64,000 nucleotides of DNA from Cyathus striatus (Eukaryota > Basidiomycota > Agaricomycetes > Agaricales > Nidulariaceae): contig JAOVFP010000002.1 in assembly GCA_025738555.1 (NCBI GenBank), forward strand, positions 5,208,001-5,272,000, in the 5' to 3' direction. Under the pieces are notes generated by a model. The model did no database searches, was not told the origin of the DNA, and was given only the letters and a program-made list of their open reading frames with translations. Below, piece by piece: positions 9,901-22,127 of this stretch. A program made the translations under genes and the position numbers. The stretch's first letter is position 1. Each line of letters begins with the position of its first letter.

Positions 9901-12900
9901 TGTGATAAATAGCAAAAGACTTTGCAGATGTGGCATTGGTATTGTTCTTCTGGACGATCTTCTTCCTTTAGGACTTCTGGAATACCCAAACTGCGTGCAA
10001 TTTGTCGGTTATTCAGTTCACGGTCTGTCATTTCCTTAAGGCTTTTAATTAACCTGATAAAATAGATGTGTTAAGGTTACTGAGACTGAAATAATAAAAG
10101 CCCCTACCATATGGCCGTCTTGATCGACTGAGATTGCTGTGTTATTGTAATCAGCAACTCGTCATGAGAGAAAACAGGTAGTTTCCTGTGCTCCCTATAG
10201 CGTTGTACACAGTCGCGTCCAAATGGCAGCCAGTCAGGGAGCGCAAAGTTAACAGCTTCATTGAAATTTAGCTGAAGCAGAGTAAGTGAAAGAGCATCTA
10301 CGTTGACAAACAGCACTTACACCATGATTGAATCCGGCGTGATATGCTTTCGGATAGGTGATAACGAATTCACCAGCTCGCTGGTTACAACCATATATCC
10401 TCACGCCAGCATCTTTCACTCGTCGAGGATTCATAAGTGTTACGAGTTGGAATAATAAATCAGGCTGGGCTTCGAATAAATCTGGGGCTTCAGACATGAT
10501 GGCTGCTTCGAACTTTTCAGCATCCGCTCCAGGAATTCCATACCAAGTCTTCGTTTCACCCCAATGCACTTGAAGAGGTCAGTAAATATATATAGTAAAT
10601 CAGAATAAATAAGCCCACTATAATTGATACTGTAGGTATAATGATCCTACAGTCGGTTAGTTTGAAAGATGTTGGTTTGAAAATAAAGTAAGGTCCGTAC
10701 CTCGTTATGCCAGCAGAAGGTCGAGAAGGCCATTCCAACATATGTCCATGGGACGGTCATTCCAGATATGTCAGATTTAATGAAGCGAAGAAGAGAATCA
10801 GGGAGAATTGGGATGTTGTTCAGGTTCCATGGATCCTTTGAGTAGGGATCGAGAGGGTGGGTCTCCATAGTTGGCATGGCACTTTTGTTAAGGTAAGCAT
10901 CGATCCAAAAAATAATAGAAATACGAAACTCCCACCTCCCATGAGTAGTCGAGTGAACATCTGCACCATACTCAATTTCGACCGTCTCGTGAGGGGATTG
11001 CACAAGACGCCAAAATTCTTCTTCTACATCATATTCGGAGACGGAAATATTACCAATTTGGTTTTGCATGTACTCTGGAAATGACACACTGGACTGAGGT
11101 GGGGGATGAGTCTCAAACCATAATCGCCTGAATTCTGTGTCCCTGGCCTGGAAACTAGAAAGACTATGTTCCTCGCCTTCGTCGAACCCAAAGTCACCTC
11201 CAGTGCCGGAAAGACAAGTGAAACAGAACCACTGCTCTTTTGGAATAGTGTCCAGTGGCGGATCAAGGCAAAACATGTGGAACCCTATGTAACAACGATT
11301 TCTTATCAAAGGGCAGAACTTAATAAAATCGAGCTATTTACCACAATCACAACCATCGCATAGTAACATCTCTTCTCCTCGATTTTTCTTATGACAAATT
11401 TCACAGTTTTGCTGGTTTCCGTTGGTTACTGGTCTTGGTTCCGAGACAGCTTGAATAAGGGTGGTCCGTACCTCAGGCGTCCCTATTTTGGAATCCTCTC
11501 GCGGTCTATCATAAAATATGGGCGACGGAATCACTGAAGAAGTTGGTTTCTTCGGAGCTGATACTTACGGGTAAGTAGGCAATTTGGAGGAAACTAGTTA
11601 AAGCGTACTGGTTTGCTCTTGCGAACCCATCCTAGTGCTTCTTCTTGGCCTGGTGCTGGCTGCTTTTCCATTTACCTCTCTTGATTCCGATTCTTCAGGA
11701 GGCTCGGACAATGGACTGGATGTTGCAGTCAGAGGACTACAAGGCGGGCTTGTATCTCCGGGCGTAACGGAGGTGCTCAACCGAGAGAGCTTCCCAATAG
11801 ACTGGGTGTTTACATGAGTTTTCAGATGAGAGTCACGTGTGATGATTGGTGACAAGGCGGGGGAATTCCGCACTCGATTGCAAAAGTGCTCGTAAGGAAG
11901 GATTACACGAGTGTAGGAGTTCTTTATCTGAGTTGAAAGGCCGGGGATGCCACGGTACCCGAGAATACGGCCCAAGTCTGACCATTTCTTGCCTTTGGAA
12001 ACCTATACACAATGGATACATTAATAGGAGATAAAATAGTATTTTGAATTGGTTTACCGCATCATAACCCCCCATCTTTTGGACTTCCTTTCGGAGTAGC
12101 CACAGATCCAGAGGCTTGTGGTTGATTGTCGGTACCGCCACACGAGGATTACCTTGTTGTTTATGGAATCGATACAGCTGCTCCAGAAAATTTAACTTTG
12201 CCCTTGATGTCGCCTCAATGGAATTGAGACGCTGCAGTCGAGTCTTAAACCGGAATGTCTAAATAAGATGTAAATAGCCAAGTGAAACTCGTGTGTATTG
12301 GGTACTCGCCTCGGTATCGGTCACGAAAGGCACATTCCAATTCTCCGGAGGAATAATCTTGCAGATACCATATTCTTTTGCTTTATCAGAAATAGATCTA
12401 ATATATGCCAGTGGATCCTTAAATTCTTCAGCCGTAGGATAGTATTCAGGACAGTCCTCTAATCCGAAGGGACGAGGCGGAGGAGATGGCATTGGTCCAC
12501 CATGTGGAGTGGAAGTCTTCACAGAATTCAAGTCGAGTGCAGAGTCAACAGGAATTGGTGGTGCATTGTGGTATTTAGCAGTCAAATCAATGTCAGCTTC
12601 ATGATCGTCAGGCGGCACTGAGGCTGATCTTGCATGGCTATTTAGCGCGGCAAGGGCGTCAGACTTGGATTTGCGAGGCGCACGTTTCGCCTCGGGCTCT
12701 GTAGCTTGCTTGGGGTCAGTAGGAACTGGATCCTTGGAAAAATCAGTATCTATGGGTACAGAACCCTCGACTTTGATATCGACGCAAGAAGCAAAGGTAG
12801 TGGTAGGTTTGTCAGGCAGCATAGATGAGAGGGCGCTGGAACCTGGCTGTGAGGGACTGTCGCCGCGAAATTTGGGGGATTTTCCCCTTCGTGCTGGGGT

Positions 12901-12936
12901 CCCTCGAGGGGTGGAGGTAGAAGAGCCACCGTGCAT
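6923..12936 (-). CDS. KDM5: JmjC histone H3K4 demethylase, KDM5/JARID1 (Lid2) type
   Basis: Eleven exons (12936-12310, 12258-12058, 12002-11609, 11563-11342, 11284-10936, 10881-10701, 10646-10619, 10568-10321, 10271-10108, 10053-7715, 7665-6923) give 1,831 residues in one frame. Domains in order: JmjN (EDCPEYYPTAEEFKDP), ARID, PHD1 (CEICHKKNRGEEMLLCDGCD), JmjC, C5HC2 zinc finger (CHICKVFCYLSQVTCQC), PLU-1 helices, two further PHD-like fingers, and a Ser/Pro-rich tail. The Fe(II) ligands are present: HNE at the end of exon 6 and the His of AYHAGFN in exon 8; the oxoglutarate-site Lys is in HWGETK. The enzyme removes methyl groups from H3 lysine 4 in the nucleus. Intron 1 uses a GC donor (12309), and exon 7 is only 28 nt. 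The start (MHGGSS) is the first Met after an upstream region that does not look coding. Confidence 0.95.
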
Positions 12937-14071
12937 ATTTATGCTAGGGATGATAGATTTTCTGGAGGACGAGAGCTCTCCTTCCAGTCGTTCTGAGGTG
13001 TTGTACAAGTAAAGAGAGTGACCAGCGGAGTTCCAACCTCTCCAAGTCAAGGTTCTCCGTGGGTAAATTACTATATATAGCACCTGGTGGCTTTCACCTT
13101 CGCCACATGCATTATCTCTGTCGTTACGAGCTCCATTTTACATGTGCGTTTATCCTCGAAACATCCCTCCACCCTCTCCCTCGCCCGCCATGCTTTCCTA
13201 GCCGCTCGATACAGACCAGTCCTTTTCTTCACTGCCCCCTAGTTATTTTATTTTCTCCTGAAGCTCTCTCTTCGCAGCTCACTTCGTGTAACATCGGCCA
13301 AATCAATCTTCGGCATGTGGCTGTGAGCTCGGAACAATGAACTTCCTACGCGAGCCGGACTGGGCTTTGATATATAATGTTGAACGCAACGCAACTTGGC
13401 TGTTTGCATCCCAAGCCCTTGCCGTAATAGAGCTCCACAAAACTAAGACATACAGCAACCGCGCAACCTCCAGGTTCCTAGCTCCAGGAAATAAGTACTT
13501 AGGCATGTTCAGTGCCGTAAACAAAACTTTAAATTTACTTAATAAATAACTTTGGCAAGCGCGCTCCACGAGGAACAAACTCGTGCAACTAATAAAATAA
13601 GCCTACAGAGTCCTTGGAAGTTCAGTATGGAATCCATTGAGTCGAGAATGGGACTCGTAGGCCAGCTCAATAAAATTAAATGAGATAATCAAATGTACCA
13701 CCTATCCGTTCGCTCCGGCTCATTCAATTTCAATGGCAGACTCGACCTTTGTATATGAGACTCAAAACATTCATTGGCACCGCTAAACATCGTAGCCGTA
13801 CAATAATTAATACAGTATTGTATTATGAAGCATACCCTCCCTCCCGTAGTCTGTAGAGCCGTAACATGATCGCACGCGTATGTAATGCGGATCGCGACTA
13901 TCACGCGATCATATCTGTATGCGGATGTTTCCGTTCAAACAGACTCCGCGAAGGTGTTTGCCACTAAAATAGAGAGCACCAACATATGCCAACTGGAGCA
14001 AACTTGCGAGCAAGAACATTATCGTGTGATTCGTGTCTTATCATTAGTAAAATATAACACATATGTTTTCT
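12937..14071. promoter_or_regulatory. Intergenic region upstream of KDM5 and downstream of BST1
   Basis: About 1.1 kb between the KDM5 start and the BST1 stop. Near 13170-13280 the plus strand is CT-rich. A 70-codon open frame at 13337-13549 has no recognisable domain, intron signals or context, so I do not call it. Nothing else was found. Confidence 0.5.
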
Positions 14072-17000
14072 CTATGGAGGACTAGCTTTATTCGCAGCTG
14101 AAGACCAAGGAGGCCCACCCCAGTACCTTCTCCCAATTCTAATCGCAACAATGCATCCCATGGTAAATTCTGCGAAATCGAAAATACGATATGGTTTTAT
14201 AGGACCAGCGAAGAAACCTACGACAGAAATAAGGAAAAACAACCATCGCGTTGAAATCCTTTTTTCGAAGCTGCGACATGCATTAACGATAAAAGTATAC
14301 TTTTAAAGAGAAACATACTTCGGTCGCTCAAATAGTTCATCAGATGTCCAGGAGGCGAAGTCAGTAAATACAAGAAAGGGAGCAACTTTCATAAAATTGT
14401 GGTCTCCGTTGAATGGACTTGTTAAACCGGCCGTCAACAACGTTCGAACCCAAACTGCTAGCACAGGGGCAGCGAGTGGCAAAAGCCAACTCATAAAAAG
14501 AAGGAGATGCATGTTGTGGTTTAGATTATTTGCTTTTAACTGCTGCCGGTGGTCCGCCTCTGGTAAGCTTGCACTTGAGCGCACAACGCCCATGTCAACC
14601 ATTCCAATATATTCATCTTCGCTTGTGCGTGGAACCAACGGAACAGCTCCCGTCGACTCTGTCGTTACTACTCCGACATATCCAGATCGACCGGCTTGCG
14701 CGCAAGTTGATAACTGCAGCAGCCAGCATCCTAGAAAAGCCACCTGCCATGGAACTAACAAAAAAACCAGCAAAAGTATGATGCTCATTGAAGCAATAGT
14801 TGTCCTGTGAATTGTAGTTTTTTCAACACGCCTGATAAAACCTTTCAGTTAAACGTTACAGCTAAGCGCTAGAGCTAACCTCGAAATGGGTAACAGTTTA
14901 TTGAACTCTGCAATAAACCAAATCAACGTAGACAACAACCCCCAAGTTATACACACCAGCCCACTAGCGGTTATTAATAATAACGGGCCAATGAGAGCAA
15001 ACATAGGCTGCCCCTCGTGGCCAAGATAGTATGATTCACGGATAGGAATAATGGAAACAATGAATGATAGTGGAAGCAGATAGTAGATCATTATACGACC
15101 ATAATATGTTATAGACTTCGCTAAGGGTGGCATTGTTCCTATAGTATAGAATGATTAGTGATTACCTATAAGTAGTTGTAAAACAAACAAACCATTTCTT
15201 TCAGCAGCAGTCCAACCGTAAAACACTACAAGAGATGACACAGCGGTAGCCCAACTAATGAGCGTGTTTATATATCTAGGAGCCCAACGGCCAATTGTGG
15301 CTGTCCAGTCGACAGAAACATGAATGCTACTCAGTCCGCGTGTACAGTCAGTATTGCCTGTCCATATAATGGTGAAATTCAATCCATGAGATGGGGTCGA
15401 TTTCCAGGTTATGTATGGCGCTGGGAAATGTGTGTGTAACGAAATTACGCGATCATCGGTATTGAAAAGGGGAAAGTAGTGGGTCTCAGCGGAGTGCGAC
15501 GTGTGCATAAGGAGTGGTGGAAAAGGATCTAATGGATAAATAAATTCAAAGCAGCAACCTCTTTCAGTATCAAAATTACCTGAACATATGTAATCATGCT
15601 TTATCGGTGTCACTCGGTATACCACCAGCGCATGAGATATTAAACGTGGAAAGGAAAACTGGGTGCTTAAAGCCCCATTCCTTGGAAGCGGGATATTTAT
15701 TCCCCCCAACAATGTTGCTAATCACAAATTTTAATCAAATGTCAGAGATGATGTCAAAATAAATCACAACTCACAAAGCATGCTCGAGTGATCAATGACT
15801 GGAGTCTGAGGTAAAAAGGTTGAAAGGACCCAACCTCTTTCATCCGCGTGCGCAACGTTGACAGCTAGCCAACGATCCTTCCTATCACCTGCACCCCGAA
15901 TATCGACTTCAACCTCGTATAGAACCACTCCCTCCGATTCATCTGAACCATCGGTTGGAACAGGAAAGGTTTTTCCGGGGATGGGATTCGGAATAAGCTT
16001 CAAAGAATCAGGCACTTTCGGAGTGCAATGCGGCGTTTCACCTTTCAAAGAGCAATCGAACACGGACACAGTTAGAGGAATGGAATGGTGAGGCGATATC
16101 CCCTCAACAGAGCCTTGAGACACAAGGAGTGTAAAATGTGCAGATGCCACTGAGGATTCACGAGGAAAGGGAAGAAGATATGTGTGTGTGCCTTTGGGCT
16201 TCTTGATGATCAGTGGAACATCGGCCGGCAGTAGCTGATAATTGCTTGTCAGACGAAATTCTGACCTCCCTTTCTGCTGCTCTTCAATTCCCGGAGGAAG
16301 GGTATGACCATCTCTTAGCCATTTATCTAAAATATCTGCGCGTGCTTCTGATGTAATGGACAAACCCAGCTCAAGGGCTGCTCTCGCAATTCTCCATCTT
16401 ACTTGATGGCACCAGACCATTTCGCGATGCCCAACGCCTGTCCAAGCCCCTTCAAGAGCAGAGGTAAATAATGTACTTCGATAGGTACCATTGCCTGGAG
16501 GAAGCAAGCACGACTCAGATGGGATCATCATATCTGTGGCTCCCCCACATAGCGACAGGACTGGAGTGTCATCTTCCAATAATAACTTTTGGTTTCTCTC
16601 GTAGATACTGTCAATCCCAGAATCAAAACGTGCAGGAGGCAATGTGTGCGGGGTGGACATTGTGATGATGGCGGAAATGTCTTTGGAAGGTAAAAGAGAT
16701 ATGGCCACAACCCCTCCCATGGAATGTCCAATGATTATAATTTGAGTGTTGGTGGGGTATAGTGAAAGGATATAAGAAAGAGCATCTTTGGTATAAGCAG
16801 TCTGTAAATCGAGAGTCGGTCCATGGAAAGCTGAGAGATCTTCATTGAATTCGACTACATGCAACAGTCTAGCAGCAGGTATTGCAGTCACAGGTAAACA
16901 GCACATACCTGCAAAGAAATCTAAAGGTTTTAAGGTCCTTGAGCTAAATTCAGGAGAGACAAGACCAGGCTGGGAATAAAATTGGCGCGTAGCAGAAGAT

Positions 17001-17355
17001 GCAATTGAGCGAACTTGATGAGAGGATCCTGCATTGCCGGGTATGAACAGAACTGGGACTCCTTGAACCTAGATGCATTCACTTTCTTTAGCATATACGC
17101 GGTACAAAATGCTTTCACGAAGGTTACATTTTGAGCATCCCAGCTAACTTCACGGTATAACCATAGTGAATATCTATGTGCCAACGGCGTCCAAGACGCG
17201 TTGAATTTATCTTGCAGCACATAGGATGGTGACATCCATGACATTCGACATCCTTGTGGTGATAACTCTTCAGCAACACGAATAGTAGAAATATAAAAGA
17301 ATAGGACGAGCACAAGGGATGCAATCCCTAGCACGCTGCTCAGTAATGGCGGCAT
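14072..17355 (-). CDS. BST1: GPI inositol-deacylase (BST1/PGAP1)
   Basis: Seven exons (17355-17128, 17068-16909, 16854-15775, 15717-15193, 15138-14880, 14831-14319, 14270-14072) give 987 residues. The N-terminus has one membrane segment (LLSSVLGIASLVLVLFFYI), then the conserved CRMSWMSPSYVLQ and VPVLFIPGNAGSSHQ blocks, DFNEDxSAFHG-like VEFNEDLSAFHG, and the lipase nucleophile elbow GHSMGG. A lumenal region follows, then about seven hydrophobic segments in the C-terminal third. The enzyme sits in the ER membrane and removes the acyl chain from the inositol of GPI anchors, which lets GPI proteins leave the ER. One donor choice deserves note: a GTTTGT donor at 15192 gives a normal 54-nt intron, whereas a closer donor would imply a 27-nt intron. 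Confidence 0.95.
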
Positions 17356-17756
17356 ACGACAAAACGGTGTGACGCGAACTGATCAAGCCCAAGCCTCAAG
17401 CGCTCGAACTCGAGCTTCAAGCGGCATTACCTATCCCTACTTCTACAAAATTTAAAATTGTTACGCTTCGCTGCAGTTCAATTTATATCTCAAGGACTCA
17501 AACGGAACGCAATGTAAGACTTCTTTCATATTCGACCTTAATAGCAATCACACAACCCATGAACAAAAAAATGCGATGCAAACCATGATAAAAGTTAATT
17601 GAAACTAGACGCTACTAATAAGACGAACGATAGACATCTGCAAGACAGAGGGCGGTGTAATGGGTGGGTGGGCGGGTGGATAAGAGTGCGTAATAATGCA
17701 ATGCAAAGGGGTCATGCTACGGAGATGTAGAAACCGACAAGATGTGTTGCACCAGC
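17356..17756. other. Intergenic region between BST1 start and 14-3-3 stop
   Basis: About 400 bp holding the BST1 promoter and the 3' end of the 14-3-3 gene. A G-rich repeat (gggtgggtgggcgggtgg) lies at about 17660-17680. No gene. Confidence 0.5.
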
Positions 17757-18682
17757 TTACTCGTCAGCAGCGGCGTCTTCTTCTTTACCCTCTGAGGGCT
17801 TGTCAGCTATAAAGAGAAATTAGCCTACTTTAAGATAAAAACCACGGAAAGGTACGAACCAGAATCTTGCATATCCGAAGTCCAGAGAGTAAGATTATCC
17901 CTGAGAAGTTGCATGATCAATGTCGAATCCTTGTACGACTCTTCTGAAAGGGTATCGAGTTCTGCGATAGCATCATCGAATGCCTGCTTGGCAAGATGGC
18001 AAGCACGGTCGGGGCTGTTGAGGATCTCGTAGTAGAATACAGAGAAGTTGAGTGCGAGACCAAGGCGGATAGGGTGTGTAGGTGGGAGCTCAGTAACAGC
18101 AACATCAGAAGCAGCCTTATAAGCCTCTAGCGACTTGTCTGCGCTGTCCTTACGCTTGTCACCAGTTGCAAATTCGGCAAGATAACGGTGATAATCACCC
18201 ATCCTTAAAAAAAGATCGGAGTTTAAAAGGGCTACACTCATGAGAAAGAAGGCTTACATCTTGTGATAGAACACCTTCGACTCGCCAGAAGCAGCTGAAG
18301 GGATAAGGTGCTTGTCTAGGACATCAAGAATATCCTCGCAGATCTTGGCGAGTTCGCTCTCTATTTTCTCCCGGTATCCCTTGATCATGGAAACCTGAGC
18401 TTCATTGCCCTTTGACTCTTCCTTCTGCTCGATAGATGACACGATTCGCCACGACGCACGGCGGGCACCAATGACGTTCTTGTAGGCAACGGAAAGCAGA
18501 TTGCGCTCCTCAACGGTGAGTTCCTGGTCGGATGAAGCCACCCGCTTCATGTTCTCAACCATCTCTATAAAGTTATGAGTGAGGTATGGCACACGACGGA
18601 AATAAGTTAACAAACCCTCATAGCGTTCAGCCTGCTCAGCGAGCTTGGCGAGATAAACGGAGTCTTCACGGGATTCAGGCAT
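17757..18682 (-). CDS. 14-3-3 protein
   Basis: Four exons (18682-18616, 18564-18258, 18203-17860, 17806-17757) give 255 residues, the usual length. Hallmarks include [55 protein letters not shown], and [12 protein letters not shown] before an acidic tail. The Lys, Arg and Tyr residues that line the phosphopeptide groove are in these blocks. The protein is a cytosolic dimer that binds phosphorylated Ser/Thr motifs on signalling and metabolic partners. The position after HKM reads MGDYHRY where many orthologues have KGDYHRY; the intron falls exactly here, but both splice sites are good, so I take it as real. Start chosen as the Met of [11 protein letters not shown]. Confidence 0.97.
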
Positions 18683-19057
18683 CTGACGGAAATGAAGTTT
18701 TATCAGAAACACGTCGCCAACGCGTTAAGACGCGTGTGGAACGTACGTTAGATAGTGGATGGGATGGGAAAAGTAAATTAAAGTCTGGATGGCACCGAAA
18801 ACAGTGAGCTAGACGTGACAGATGATGAGGAGAGGTAGACGAACGGTAAGGGTTGAGATGGGGTGGATGGGGTGGTGTTGTGGTGGAGGGGGCTGATGAG
18901 TTAGAAATCGAAATAAAAGAGGGGCCTAAATTAAAGCAACTTGGGCAGAGGGTTACTGACTTGTCCACGTGACTAGGGCAGAGGGTTCATAAATCACGTG
19001 AGAATTCCACAGAATCTTCTAGCGGACAAGCGCCCGCTTAATTCGGCGATGTTCGTT
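18683..19057. promoter_or_regulatory. Upstream region of the 14-3-3 gene
   Basis: On the minus strand this is CT/CCA-rich from about 18930 down to 18700, as in promoters of highly expressed fungal genes. A 5' UTR intron is possible but not shown. No gene. Confidence 0.45.
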
Positions 19058-19253
19058 AGGACCCCCGAATATCCCTAAATCCGGACAAATTCGGGGACCA
19101 AAGGCTCTACTCATAGAAGACTTTTGGAGTTAGAACACAAAACCCAGACAGAAATCGGCTTCAGGCTCCCTAACCTAGACACATTCCGAACAAAATAAAT
19201 TAAAATTCGAATTTTTTTCGGAACTAACTTCTGTAGGGATATTCGAGGGTTCT
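19058..19253. mobile_element. MITE-like inverted-repeat element (196 bp)
   Basis: The ends are inverted copies: aggacccccgaatatcccta (19058-19077) against the reverse complement of 19234-19253, agaaccctcgaatatcccta, 18 of 20 identical. Inside, a second inverted motif (TCCG...AAATTCG) and a palindrome (AAAATTCGAATTTT, about 19202-19215) occur. The size, terminal repeats and lack of coding capacity fit a miniature transposable element. The target duplication is not clear (TT at most), so a simple hairpin-forming sequence is an alternative. Confidence 0.45.
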
Positions 19254-20387
19254 TTTCTCACCTGTTGGCGTTATCTTGACGACCTACATGTCCAGCTCAT
19301 GATTATTACGTAATACAGTGATAGCTCCTTGAATAAGTTCATTGCATGTTGAGACGCCAACAACGATGCTAGATTAGAATACCATGAAAAATCTTTCTCA
19401 ACCGCTTAAGCTGATAATGGTGGTGATTGTTTCTCGCTCGGAGCTTTATCTACGCAAGAATCATATTAAATTATTTCGGGCAAGCCGTGGCCCATAGTAC
19501 TTTCGTTGTCAACACTTAGTGACTAATGGAACTGGATGTTCGGTCCCTACACTCCTTGTCTTTGTTACTACGGAGTCTGGGGCTCAGCGCTCAGCCCGCC
19601 GTCTTTGTGAATCTGACATACATCATGATGGTGCACATAATAGAATGCTGTAGATACCTATAACGGGCCCGATCCTCCTTGTTTCCCCAAAGCTGTTCTA
19701 GGTACCCACATTCATTCCTGGGTAGAGGGTTTCGGCTTCTCCTTTGTTTGCGTCATCAAGCCAATCTTCCTGGTGACGCGGACTCTTATGATGTCCTCTG
19801 GAGCGATGCTCCATATATTGATTGCTTGCTATAATTGGAGCAGAACAAAGCCGCTAAGTAGAAATATCATCAATGTCCAGGGCCAGTCTGATAAACAAGA
19901 CAGATCTATGATGTACCGCGCTTGAATATTTCACAAACAACAGATGAGAACTTGTATATGTATGAAGAGTCGATGCCAGTCGATGCCCCTGATTGCGTGG
20001 ATGGATGTCAACCGCAGCCCTATACCCCACACTTGATATCAGTTACGTAAACATATGCAATTATTTTTGTCGACGTCGGCATCCACTTTTGTCCAAGAAC
20101 CTTTCGCATAAAAGACGTACTTACTTGTTACTCAATCTACTTATCTGAAGTTAACAGCCTGAATTCTCCCAGTTTCCGACATCGATATGAATTTAAATTG
20201 TAGTATGTACAGCTTTAATCAATTTTATAGAGTAGCTGCATCTGCCCTCAAATAGTCCATTTGCAACGACATTACTACCGAAGGACGGCGAACCTTGTTA
20301 CATATGTATGAAGAGATAGATGTCTAAACATAAATATTGCAGACCTTTACTTTAGAATTGATAAATATCTTGAAAAGGAGCTATTAA
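19254..20387. other. Gene-free region downstream of the F-box gene
   Basis: About 1.1 kb without a frame that resembles protein on either strand and without recognisable RNA genes. Confidence 0.5.
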
Positions 20388-22127
20388 CTACAGACAGCAT
20401 GAATTCATGTATCTAGAAATAAGGCAGAGGTGGTAAATCGACTTCTTCAGAATGTACACCATACCAAGGTGAATATGGACCTCTGGGGTCGGTGGGGGAT
20501 AATGAAGTTCTACCTTTATTCCCTTTGAGATAATCTCCGAAAGTTCTGGCATGATATTCACCTCTCTAGCACGGTCGAAGATGACACGGACTTGCTTCAA
20601 TTTTCGAATGCCTGGTATTGTTGGATCACTTCTAGAACGAATGAAGTCTAATAGCATCTCATCCGAAAACCCCGAATGCTTTGCATCGCATTCGAATACC
20701 TCGAGTGCTGGACAAATACAGTCCAGGGTCTTTCCTAAGGGTACCATCCGTGCAAGAACTGTATCTTCACAGATTAGCGGTGGCCCCGTTGGCCAGCTCC
20801 CTCTGACGAAAGCCTTTCGGGTATCCTGCACCTTGAAATGAGTTACCGAGGGTATATAGCTTAGGGAAGTGATAAGATCAGATGCACTCAGCGCATGCGG
20901 CTCAAGCACCAGCTTTTTCAGCGATCCTCCAAGAAGGGGTAAAATATCCAAGGGAGCGAGGAACACATCATGGAATGGACCGAATCGCTTACTCAACTTT
21001 AATGAATGCAAAGCAGGAAGAATTAGACATCTGAATAAAGGTGCAAGGTCCACTTGTATTCCCTCCATGATGGATATAGTATGTAGAAATGGTAATTCCA
21101 GAGTCCCTTGTACTTCATTGGCAGTCGTGGAAGCAGCTTCTCTGTCTATTTCAAGACTGCAACTCTCAAGGGAAGGGCAATTCTTTAGGATCCCCCACAC
21201 CTGAGAGAGAGTTAACCCTCGATTCCATTCGGTTATACCTCCAAACGTCAGATGCGCCAAACGGGACCAAGATATAGGGAGGCCAGATAATTGGATAGAA
21301 TATGAGATGATGGAAACACTGCAAAGCTTTGTAGCTTCGAATATCCCCGCGGATGTCCACTGACCGTAATCGTCCTCTGACAAAGCCTGCAACCCGGAAT
21401 CAATCCTTAAGTCCTCAAGTAAAGGAATATCATCCTTTGAAAGGTCCATAATTCGGGCCAGCGCAGTGTTCGTTACGCGGAGATCGACAGTCTTCCAACG
21501 ATGCGCAAATGGAAGTAATGTCTCCACAAATTGAACGGAGAGGTTATCCATATTCCAATTATTTGCCATTTGCAGCTGAAAAAGGGACAAGGATAAGGGG
21601 CAGGCCCCTGATCTTAAGAGCCATTCTTGTATGGCGAGGAGACGCGCGTTTATCTTTGCCTGAACGCGTGTTCTATGATGAGGAGGATTCCGAATCTGAT
21701 GAAGACCTGATAGATCTGGAACGGAGACATGCAAGCTCGCCCATAAACGAGGGGTCGATAGCGCAATGGTCCGCCATGATCTGCACACTCGTCCCAGTAG
21801 CATAGGTGCTTCTGCTGAACTCATAACTGCATTGTGGTCGGAAGGGAGGCAGTGAACAAACACTTCACAGACCACATCGGGTGGTAGGCGCCGTATCGGT
21901 AATAGGAGAGCACGATGTGCTTCAACACCTGCACTTAAAGCATGGAATTTATCCTTTAAAGCATCCAGAACACGCTGTACTCGGACAATTTCGTCCTCAA
22001 GGTTCGACATTTGATATGTAGATTCCATTAAAAAATCCTTAATTTGATCTGCCTCCAGGTCGGAAGGAGCAAAGTTAGTATGCAGGAGATTAGTGAATGG
22101 TGACTCCGGCATTGTCAATGAAGTCAT
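20388..22127 (-). CDS. F-box protein with leucine-rich C-terminus
   Basis: A single open frame of 579 residues. Residues about 25-70 form a coiled coil (MSNLEDEIVRVQRVLDALKD). The F-box follows at about residues 76-130: LPIRRLPPDVVCEVFVHCLP, then VCRSWRTIALSTPRLWASL. The remainder alternates short Leu-rich strands and helices (LLEDLRIDS, LKSLxLS-like segments), the degenerate LRR layout common in the large Agaricomycete F-box families. Such proteins bind Skp1 and present substrates to SCF ubiquitin ligases; the substrate is unknown. Near the end a GTATGG...TTCTAG intron could shorten the tail, since the last residues (HLGMVYILKKSIYHLC) look unlike the body. Transcribed away from the next gene, with 403 bp between starts. 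Confidence 0.88.
   Translation of the reverse strand: MTSLTMPESPFTNLLHTNFAPSDLEADQIKDFLMESTYQMSNLEDEIVRVQRVLDALKDKFHALSAGVEAHRALLLPIRRLPPDVVCEVFVHCLPSDHNAVMSSAEAPMLLGRVCRSWRTIALSTPRLWASLHVSVPDLSGLHQIRNPPHHRTRVQAKINARLLAIQEWLLRSGACPLSLSLFQLQMANNWNMDNLSVQFVETLLPFAHRWKTVDLRVTNTALARIMDLSKDDIPLLEDLRIDSGLQALSEDDYGQWTSAGIFEATKLCSVSIISYSIQLSGLPISWSRLAHLTFGGITEWNRGLTLSQVWGILKNCPSLESCSLEIDREAASTTANEVQGTLELPFLHTISIMEGIQVDLAPLFRCLILPALHSLKLSKRFGPFHDVFLAPLDILPLLGGSLKKLVLEPHALSASDLITSLSYIPSVTHFKVQDTRKAFVRGSWPTGPPLICEDTVLARMVPLGKTLDCICPALEVFECDAKHSGFSDEMLLDFIRSRSDPTIPGIRKLKQVRVIFDRAREVNIMPELSEIISKGIKVELHYPPPTPEVHIHLGMVYILKKSIYHLCLISRYMNSCCL

Noticed and set aside
13337..13549. A 70-codon plus-strand frame (MNFLREPDWALIYN...) in the KDM5-BST1 gap
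   Set aside because: No domain, no supporting introns and no neighbouring exons; could be a small gene but there is nothing to support it.
15139..15165. A 27-nt intron in BST1
   Set aside because: An upstream GTTTGT donor gives a normal 54-nt intron and the expected ERNGTMP join.
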